Shown here: piece after piece, positions 7,040-12,650 of the stretch
How the letters are laid out: each line of letters begins with the position of its first letter
How positions within the stretch are numbered: position 1 is the stretch's first letter
From: Cyclostephanos tholiformis
Taxonomy: Eukaryota; Bacillariophyta; Thalassiosirophyceae; Thalassiosirales; Thalassiosiraceae
NCBI GenBank assembly: GCA_036939975.1
Contig: JALLPB010002919.1
Span: forward strand, 1 to 12,650
Reading direction: 5' to 3'
Length of the DNA: 12,650 nucleotides
Translations under genes and position numbers: made by a program
The notes under the pieces: generated by a model
Seen by the model: the letters and a program-made list of their open reading frames with translations, nothing else
The model's database searches: none
What the model was told of the DNA's origin: nothing

Positions 7040-10000
7040 CTTGCCTCTCTGCTCACCTGTCCTGTAGCCCACCCCTCCCCCACTCTACTGCCATCGTGGA
7101 CACTGGTGCATCAGATCATTACTTCATGGACACTGCGCCTCTTCTCCACCGTAGTCGCTCTGCACCTCCGGCTACCATCCGCACTGCCACCGGTGAAGCA
7201 CTGACCTCCGTTGCCGAGGTCCAATTAGACCTCCCATCCTTGCCCTCTCCGGCAGCACGCACCGGTCGGATCGTCCCGGGTTTCACCAATAACCTCATCA
7301 GTCTGGGCAAATTATGTGACGCGGGCTGCACCGCAGTCATCAATCGCCACACCATCACCATCCGCGACTGCGCCGGACACCGGGTCCTCACCGGCATACG
7401 AGAGCCCACGGGCCCCCGCCTGTGGCGTGTCAACATCGCGCCCCTCCCTTCACCAGCGGCACTCCTTACGACACTGGATCCTTCCCCCAACACGCATATC
7501 ATCCCCAATGACACTGAGGACCCCGTTCGCCCAGCATCACGCGTGGATCCTCAGCTCCAACCCCATCACACGGACACTTGCCCCCAACCATCACTTCACC
7601 ACCACCGCCCCCAGCCGGCGGCCACACGCACCACGGCCCACTCCCGCGCTTATGACCTCCCCAGCGTCCCGGCCCTCATTGCATACTTACATGCAACAGC
7701 GGGCTACCCTGTCAAATCTACATGGCTGGCAGCGGTCAAGCGCGGAGCCTACGCATCATGGCCAGGCCTCACTCCTGGTCTCATTGCACGCTACTGTCCC
7801 AACGCCATCGAAACACACAAAGGCCATATGGCACAGCCTCGGCAACATGTGCGCTCAACCCGCCCCCACCCAGCGCCTCCCCTACATCATTCCCATGCGC
7901 CGTTCGAACTCCACGAACTTCCACTCACGCGCCTCTTTACGGATGATACGGGCCGTTTCAACCCGCGCGCACAGAGTGGCAACCAATACATCATGGTCGG
8001 GCTCCACACCGCCTCCAACGCCATCCTGGTGCGCCCGTTTGCTTCCAAACATGATAGCCACCGCATTCCAGCCTACCTGGACATGTTTGCCCGTCTCCAA
8101 GCCGTCGGCGCTGCGCCTACACTCCACATCATGGACAACGAGGCGAGCGCTGCCTTCCAGCGAGCCATCGCAAATAACAAGTGCAAACTGCAACTTGTCC
8201 CGCCGCACGTCCACCGCCGAAATGCAGCGGAACGCGCCATCCGTACCTTCAAGGACCATTTTCTCGCCATCCTCGCTGGCACACCTCCATCGTTCCCGGC
8301 CAACCGATGGGACCTCCTCATACCCCACGCCGAACTTACCCTGAATCTCCTCCGGCCTACACCGGTTCCAACAGCCACGTCGGCCTGGGAGGCCCTGTTC
8401 GGTGCTTTTAACTTCGATGCCACACCGTTGGGCCCAGCGGGGTGCTGTGTTCAGATTCATCACAAACCATCCCTCCGCCGATCTTGGGATTTCCGCGCGC
8501 AGGATGGATACTATGTCGGCCCCGCCCTCCAGCACTACCGCTGTTATCGCGTCCTTACAAAGGAATCACGAGCCATCATCGTCAGCGATGCCGTCAAGTT
8601 TCGACCACATAACCTCCCATCGCCTCATGTCACCACAGAGGACAAAATTATACATGCACTCCACGCCATTAACTCGACCTTCGGCCGCATGTCGCCCGCA
8701 CCCGCCGCCTTCCAATTACAAGCCATCGAAGCCCTTCGCGCAATCCTCCAGGCCTACCGGCACCACCCCCCTCCGGCATCACCTCCAGGGGTGCCCCAGC
8801 CTATTCCCCCTCCACGCCCACAGGAATACGAGCACCGCCCACAGCCAGCGCCACCTCCAGGGGTGCCCTCGCCGACGCCAACACCATCTCCAGGGGTGCA
8901 CCTACTGCCCGACCCTGACCCAGCCCCTGACCCAGCACTTACGCCACCAGCTCCGGATCAGGATGCCTGGACTCCGGTTCTCCGTGGACGCAGGCATGTC
9001 ACCTGGGACCAGGCGCCCATCGCTTCCCGCACAAGGGCCCGCTTAGCCACGCCCAACCGATTTGCCCTCCTCTCTTCTCCTGCTACCCCTATCGCCCCCT
9101 CCACCTCAACAGATAACATCGCCCTACCTGTCCTGGACCATGCCACCGGCCATATGCTCGAACATCGCCAACTACGCTCCCACCCTAACTACAAGGACGT
9201 TTGGGACCGATCCTATGCCAACGAGCTCGGTCGACTCTGCCAAGGTATTGGCAGCGACAACACCAGTCCGACGGGCAAACGCGTCGACGGCACCGACACC
9301 TTCCGACCCATTGCCTACACGGACATTCCATCGGATAGACGTCACGATGTTACTTACTCCCGGGTGGTATGTGAGGTACGTCCGACCAAAGAGGACCCTA
9401 ACCGCACACGCATCACCATCGGGGGTAACCGCATCTGTTACCCGGGTGATACCGCCACGCGCACCGGCTCCCTCGAGCTAGTCAAACTCCAACTCAACAA
9501 CGTGCTCTCCACTCCCCATGCTCGCTTTGCCACCTTCGACATTTCCAATTTCTACCTCGGCACACCGTTGGATCGTCCGGAGTATGTGCGCATCAAATTC
9601 GGCGACATCCCCACAGAATTCGTCAATGAATACGACCTCACACGCTTTGCACATAACGACTGGGTGTACTTTGAAATTAACAAGGGTGTTTACGGTCTCA
9701 AGCAGGCGGGCAAACTCGCCAACGATCTGCTCTCTGAACGCCTCCAAGCCTTCGGCTACTTTCAGTCCGACACAACTCCAGGACTTTGGAGACACAAATG
9801 GCGCCCCATATCCTTCATCCTCATCGTGGACGACTTCGGCATTCAATTTGTGGAGCAACGCCACGCCGATCACCTTCTTCACGCCCTACAGCGATACTAC
9901 ACAGTCACGACAGACTGGACCGGTACGAAGTTTGCTGGCATCGATCTGGCGTGGGATTACGACAAACGGACTTGTCGCCTATCAATGCAAGACTACATTA

Positions 10001-10818
10001 CCAATCTACTACGCAAGTACAACCACCCCCAACCGCGCAAACCCCAGCACTCCCCTCACGCTCACCGTGACATTACGTATGGTGCAAAAGAACAACTCCT
10101 CCCTGACCCCGACAAATCCGCCCCCCTCGACGATGCGGGTGTCAAGCGAGTCCAAGGCATCATTGGCTCACTCCTCTATTACGCTCGCGCTGTGGATAAC
10201 AAACTCCTTGCTACCCTTAGCACCATCAGCTCCCAGCAAGCACATGCCACCGAGAACACCGCTGCAGCTGTCAACCAGCTCCTCGATTACGTTGCAACAT
10301 ACCCCAACGATGGCATAACGTATCGAGCCAGCTCCATGATCCTTGCCGCCCACTCCGATGCAAGTTTCCTCACAGAAACAGGCTCGCGAAGTCGTGCAGG
10401 GGCACACATCTTCCTATCGGAGGATGACCCCATTCCTCGGGATAATGGGCCAGTCCTCAGCATCTCCCACATCATCAAATTTGTCTTGGCCTCCGCCGCC
10501 GAGGCAGAGCTCGCAGCCCTGTACACCACAGCCAGGGAAATGATCCCCCTTCGCAATGCCCTCAACGAGATGGGATGGCCGCAACCCCGTTCGCCCATTC
10601 AAACTGACAACTCCGCAGCATCTGGCTTCATCAGTGACACCATCATCCAACGTCGTATCAAAATGATTTGGATGCGCCTCCATTGGCTTCGTTGCCGCGC
10701 CGCCCAGGGGCAATTCCGTTTCTATTGGAGTAAAGGATCTCAGAACATGGCCGACTACCACACTAAACATCACCCACCAGCTTACCATTTGGCACACCGC
10801 CATTCACATGCTGGTTGA
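6988..10818 (+). CDS. pol: Pol polyprotein: protease, integrase, reverse transcriptase, RNase H (in frame with gag)
   Basis: Counted from the codon after the UGA, Pol is 1276 residues. Aspartic protease: DTGAS at residues 38-42 (7099). A degenerate pre-integrase segment follows near residue 230 (AGYPVKSTW...KGHM), lacking a full HHCC set. Integrase: Asp319 (LFTDDTGRF, 7942), Asp383 (IMDNEAS, 8134) and Glu415 (HVHRRNAAER, 8230), a DDE core. A Pro-rich linker of about 80 residues follows (about 8755-8975). Reverse transcriptase: Asp851 (TFDISNFYLG, 9538) and the VDD box at 947-949 (9826-9834, LIVDDFG), with GVYGLKQAG between. RNase H: Asp1124 (HSDAS), Glu1174 (EAELAAL), Asp1207 (TDNSAA) and Asp1256 (MADYHTK). 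There is no in-frame ATG before DTGAS; the first (7126) would start after the protease active site. A separate start would therefore give a defective enzyme, supporting expression as a Gag-Pol fusion cut by its own protease. The ORF is intact. Confidence 0.95.
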   Translation, partial: QCGRDSPVACGKLNSNLACLSAHLSCSPPLPHSTAIVDTGASDHYFMDTAPLLHRSRSAPPATIRTATGEALTSVAEVQLDLPSLPSPAARTGRIVPGFTNNLISLGKLCDAGCTAVINRHTITIRDCAGHRVLTGIREPTGPRLWRVNIAPLPSPAALLTTLDPSPNTHIIPNDTEDPVRPASRVDPQLQPHHTDTCPQPSLHHHRPQPAATRTTAHSRAYDLPSVPALIAYLHATAGYPVKSTWLAAVKRGAYASWPGLTPGLIARYCPNAIETHKGHMAQPRQHVRSTRPHPAPPLHHSHAPFELHELPLTRLFTDDTGRFNPRAQSGNQYIMVGLHTASNAILVRPFASKHDSHRIPAYLDMFARLQAVGAAPTLHIMDNEASAAFQRAIANNKCKLQLVPPHVHRRNAAERAIRTFKDHFLAILAGTPPSFPANRWDLLIPHAELTLNLLRPTPVPTATSAWEALFGAFNFDATPLGPAGCCVQIHHKPSLRRSWDFRAQDGYYVGPALQHYRCYRVLTKESRAIIVSDAVKFRPHNLPSPHVTTEDKIIHALHAINSTFGRMSPAPAAFQLQAIEALRAILQAYRHHPPPASPPGVPQPIPPPRPQEYEHRPQPAPPPGVPSPTPTPSPGVHLLPDPDPAPDPALTPPAPDQDAWTPVLRGRRHVTWDQAPIASRTRARLATPNRFALLSSPATPIAPSTSTDNIALPVLDHATGHMLEHRQLRSHPNYKDVWDRSYANELGRLCQGIGSDNTSPTGKRVDGTDTFRPIAYTDIPSDRRHDVTYSRVVCEVRPTKEDPNRTRITIGGNRICYPGDTATRTGSLELVKLQLNNVLSTPHARFATFDISNFYLGTPLDRPEYVRIKFGDIPTEFVNEYDLTRFAHNDWVYFEINKGVYGLKQAGKLANDLLSERLQAFGYFQSDTTPGLWRHKWRPISFILIVDDFGIQFVEQRHADHLLHALQRYYTVTTDWTGTKFAGIDLAWDYDKRTCRLSMQDYITNLLRKYNHPQPRKPQHSPHAHRDITYGAKEQLLPDPDKSAPLDDAGVKRVQGIIGSLLYYARAVDNKLLATLSTISSQQAHATENTAAAVNQLLDYVATYPNDGITYRASSMILAAHSDASFLTETGSRSRAGAHIFLSEDDPIPRDNGPVLSISHIIKFVLASAAEAELAALYTTAREMIPLRNALNEMGWPQPRSPIQTDNSAASGFISDTIIQRRIKMIWMRLHWLRCRAAQGQFRFYWSKGSQNMADYHTKHHPPAYHLAHRHSHAG
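8781..8900 (+). repeat. Three short direct repeats in the Pro-rich linker
   Basis: The 12-mer CTCCAGGGGTGC occurs three times in the integrase-reverse transcriptase linker, near 8783, 8855 and 8888, each encoding P-G-V after a proline. The repeated PPGVP/SPGVH units suggest expansion of the linker by slippage or local duplication. Confidence 0.7.
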
Positions 10819-10840
10819 TAGCATTGCCCTCTTGTACCTG

Positions 10841-10848
10841 CAGGGGTG
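10841..10848 (+). other. Putative polypurine tract before the 3' LTR
   Basis: CAGGGGTG abuts the TG of the 3' LTR and lies just after the Pol stop (10816-10818). Its position is right for the plus-strand primer, but it is short and contains two pyrimidines, so it is a weak match. Confidence 0.4.
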
Positions 10849-11027
10849 TGTAGCTAGGTAAGATAAAGCCCCAGATTCGTCTGGCCGTCGCTGCCTTACC
10901 CTAGCTGACGTCACAGCCACTAAGGGCAATGACCAGGGGCACCCTCAACCTTTCCTTAGATAGAATAACCGAGCACAAGCTCATAAATCTAGGAGGTACC
11001 TGTTATCACCACTCGTGCTCTTCTTCA
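10849..11027 (+). repeat. 3' long terminal repeat
   Basis: This is the second 179-bp LTR, identical to 5568-5746 except for C at 10999. It contains the same stem, the same CRE-like palindrome (10906-10913), the CATAAA polyadenylation-like signal (10982-10987) and the same 13-nt segment (10986-10998) that complements the putative primer-binding site. It ends in CA at 11027, two bases before the inverted repeat that begins at 11029. Confidence 0.95.
10906..10913. promoter_or_regulatory. CRE-like palindrome TGACGTCA in the 3' LTR
   Basis: This is the copy of the 5' LTR motif at 5625-5632. Being in the 3' LTR, it could also influence transcription into the right flank. Confidence 0.35.
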
Positions 11028-11358
11028 GTAATGGCCGTGGCCGGGGTGGTCACTCAATTGAGCCCAAACCCATATTCAAGGTCAACTATAAATTAAAGAT
11101 CTATCATGTCTATCGATGAATGAACAATAATTATTATGATGGCAATGGAGGTGAGCAGCACGCTCATCCTGTGCTTTACACTCGACGCCAGGTGCGAAGG
11201 GTTTCCCTTTCTCCCTACAGTCTACTTACATATACGAGAAAGGTGTCAACTTCAATCTAAATAATCGCTTCTGTGCAGTTTTGTACGATCTTTATATGGA
11301 GCTCTAAATACAAGAGTTTCCAAGGAACGTTATCAGTTTCCGTGGAACACGGATGGTT

Positions 11359-11555
11359 GTCCGGATAGAATAGCTGGATTGAATTGGGTTTCTCGCCCGA
11401 TTCTTTCTTAAGTGTATACTTCGTTGGCGGGAACCATACGAGAGTACTCGTCATATCGTACACCCATGGGCGTATTTTGTCAGGCCCCTCAAGATCGGTC
11501 ATAATCCTGGGAGTAAGGGCGGTCTTGCCAGTGATAAAAGTAAAGTAAATAATGG
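11359..11555. other. Spacer between RNase H relic and left arm
   Basis: About 200 bp separates the RNase H relic stop from the left arm. On the minus strand it holds an ORF (to about 11257) with no recognisable domain, overlapping the arm. It is probably the 3' non-coding part of the old copia element; no good polypurine tract is visible at its border. Confidence 0.35.
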
Positions 11556-11710
11556 TCAAGGGGTGTGGTTATCATATATATCGTATAATATGCCACCTAC
11601 TAGCCTACGGCGCTTTTCACCATAGGTGACCTTGGTCATAAGGTCGGCAGAGTTTTGGTCACTTTTGAGGTGAGTAATAACAGATTCACCCATTGCCACG
11701 GATTCACGGA
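11556..11710 (-). pseudogene. C-terminal fragment of a second copia RNase H
   Basis: On the minus strand about 50 codons read RESVAMGESVITH, NSADLMTK and KRRRLVGGILYDIYD, then a TGA at 11556-11558. The conserved ADLxTK motif with its final catalytic Asp and the following C-terminal tail identify the end of a Ty1/copia RNase H. It differs from the MADYHTK version in the young element, so it belongs to another copia family. It is cut off upstream at the inner edge of the right repeat arm (about 11710), so the rest of that Pol is missing. It is a non-functional relic. Confidence 0.75.
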
Positions 11711-12042
11711 TGACCATCCGTGTTCCACGGAAAGAGAACATTCCTCAGAAATGCTTGAATGTAGAGTCTCGTATATGGATCGTACAAAAGTGCACAAAAG
11801 CGAGCATTTTTAGATTGAAGTTGACACCTTTCTCCCGTACGTATGTAAACCGTAGGGAGAAGGTGGAACCTTCGCACCTGGCAATGAGTGAATGAAATAA
11901 AGCATGGGATGAGCGTGCTAATCACCACCATTGTCATTATTATTTGTCCATTAGACTCGATCTCTAGACCTTTAATTGCTATTTAACCTCCATCGAATAG
12001 GGGTTGGGCTCAACTGAGTGACCTCCCCGGCCACGGCCATTA

Positions 12043-12202
12043 TGACTACCCTATTGTCATAGGCATATTTCCTCAGAATTGAATAAAAAGAACAATGTTT
12101 ACTCACTTCATTTTTCTTTGAAAACCGCATAAGACCACCACCACAATTCTCATGAACGAATGGAGAGGATGGTATGCTGAAATAAGCTGAATAAACTTCT
12201 GG
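12043..12202. other. Short AT-rich gap without a gene
   Basis: No gene is visible. On the minus strand two similar strings, GTGAGTAAG near 12218-12210 and GTGAGTAAA near 12107-12099, look like splice donors, each preceded by GAAAAATG. They may mark an intron edge of the adjacent relic, or may be a small duplication. Confidence 0.3.
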
Positions 12203-12613
12203 TTAATTGGACTTACTCACTCCCCATTTTTCAAAATTCATCATGAATTGACAGGACTGGGGTGAAAGATTGTAATGATGGCCTTGGTGAAAAATCCAAT
12301 CACAAGTATTTTCATTCATGCTGATGCCAAAACAATTATCGGCATTCACATTGTGACGATTCCCACTATGAGTATTCCCGTACCAACCATTCAAGCTAAG
12401 AGCATCCTCATAGTTGCCATGAATATTCATATCACAAAGAACACTTAGGGTCTTCCCGTCACATGCAACACTCCCCAACAGTTCAGTCCAATTGGAATTT
12501 TGAAGAATCCTCATGATGAGCTTATTCACATTTTTGACTGATCCTTGATCCCTAGGACATCTTGGGCGACCAGTAATTGTGAAAATGTTTGGATTGAGGT
12601 TCAACTGTTGACA
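12203..12613 (-). pseudogene. Fragment of a Gypsy/Ginger-type (rve) integrase
   Basis: The minus-strand frame from 12613 reads NPNIFTITGRPRCPRDQGSV, then KNVNKLIMRILQ and NWTELLGS. The GRPRxPxxQGSVExxN block is the typical region around the catalytic Glu of integrases from Ty3/gypsy elements and Ginger-like transposons. Here the Glu position seems to be Lys (QGSVKN), which would inactivate it. The remaining 80 or so residues, ending KWGVSKSN before TAA at 12203-12205, show no recognised homology. The upstream frame meets an A14 tract (plus-strand T run 12619-12632) and a TGA at 12638-12640, so the DDE Asp residues are absent from the window. It is a relic or an exon of a broken element; it has no visible relation to the copia element. 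Confidence 0.6.
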
Positions 12614-12650
12614 GATAGTTTTTTTTTTTTTTGTTTTTCAATGGGAGATG

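Larger units (their letters stand above)
5568..11027 (+). mobile_element. Complete Ty1/copia LTR retrotransposon
   Basis: The 5460-bp element is bounded by two 179-bp LTRs (TG...CA) that differ at one base. It encodes Gag, then Pol with protease, integrase, reverse transcriptase and RNase H in that order. Integrase before reverse transcriptase is the hallmark of Ty1/copia (Pseudoviridae-type) elements. All catalytic residues checked are present, and the only stop inside the coding region is the UGA between Gag and Pol. The element is far more GC-rich than its flanks. A primer-binding site candidate follows the 5' LTR directly and a short G-rich tract precedes the 3' LTR. No 5-bp target-site duplication is visible: AGTGG lies before the element and GTAAT after it. 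The integrase (HVHRRNAAER) and Gag (CWTHG...NTMGGS) signatures recall copia clades I associate with diatoms and other microalgae. The element looks potentially autonomous; activity is not shown. Confidence 0.96.
11029..12042. repeat. Long inverted repeat, possible opposed LTRs or long-TIR element
   Basis: The left arm (11029 to about 11358) and right arm (about 11712-12042) are inverted copies, diverged by substitutions and small indels. They include an exact 26-bp match (11236-11261 with 11809-11834). The outer ends are TAATGGCCGTGGCCGGGG and its complement. Each arm contains a block running TGTTCCACGG...ACGGCCA (plus 11721-12039; minus about 11350-11032) with a TATA-like box (TATAAA or TATATGG), as an LTR would. 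The left-arm block lies downstream of a minus-strand copia RNase H relic, where a 3' LTR belongs, but the right-arm block is reversed and truncates that relic. Both blocks are preceded by ACCATCCG and followed by TTA, so homology exceeds the TG...CA limits and a long-TIR or foldback element remains possible. No target-site duplication was found. Confidence 0.75.

Noticed and set aside
7316..8344. 342-codon ORF overlapping pol in another frame
   Set aside because: It is a shadow of the Pol frame, with no motifs and a biased composition.
11257..11559. 100-codon minus-strand ORF after the RNase H relic
   Set aside because: It is in a different frame from the RNase H, uses a TTG start, runs into the repeat arm and has no recognisable domain.
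11712..12042. Solo LTR inserted with target-site duplication
   Set aside because: The bases flanking the TG...CA block (ATCCG and TTATG) do not match, and homology to the left arm extends past both ends.

Overview
The window is nuclear DNA from a eukaryote dominated by transposable elements. No intact host gene can be recognised. AT-rich, non-coding or decayed DNA (1-5567 and 11028-12650) surrounds a clearly more GC-rich, intact Ty1/copia LTR retrotransposon (5568-11027). The wording of the copia Gag zinc knuckle and integrase, together with relics of a DDE transposase, a second copia RNase H and a Gypsy/Ginger-like integrase, resembles repeats I associate with marine microalgae, most of all diatoms. 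That host assignment is an inference and only moderately secure.

Left flank (1-5567). Nucleotides 137-711 hold a doubtful, frame-broken coding relic. A repeat of about 186 bp occurs in tandem at 813-1206 and again as a lone copy at 3291-3478. On the minus strand, 2008-2430 reads as one continuous charged protein broken only by two stops, so it is a pseudogene that a simple ORF search misses. A minus-strand DDE transposase pseudogene lies at 4511-5222. The rest is AT-rich DNA with short direct and inverted repeats.

Central element (5568-11027, 5460 bp). Two 179-bp LTRs (TG...CA) differ at a single base, so the insertion is young or recently homogenised. A Gag ORF (5773-6987) ends in a UGA codon, and Pol continues in the same frame with no further stop to 10818. 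Pol carries, in order, protease, degenerate pre-integrase, integrase, a Pro-rich linker, reverse transcriptase and RNase H, the Ty1/copia order; the catalytic residues checked are all present. No in-frame ATG lies between the UGA and the protease DTGAS motif, which points to stop-codon readthrough or another way of fusing Gag to Pol. The 13 nt directly after the 5' LTR are a perfect complement of 13 nt inside the LTR (5705-5717). This is the geometry of a self-primed retrotransposon such as yeast Tf1, and it is the best candidate here for an undescribed mechanism in a copia-type element.

Right flank (11028-12650). An inverted repeat with arms of about 330 bp (11029-12042) encloses a minus-strand copia RNase H relic from a different family. 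The arms contain TG...CA-bounded blocks with TATA-like boxes, so they may be old LTRs in opposite orientation or the ends of a long-TIR element. The young copia abuts this structure with no recognisable target-site duplication. A relic of a Gypsy/Ginger-type integrase (12203-12613, minus) closes the window.
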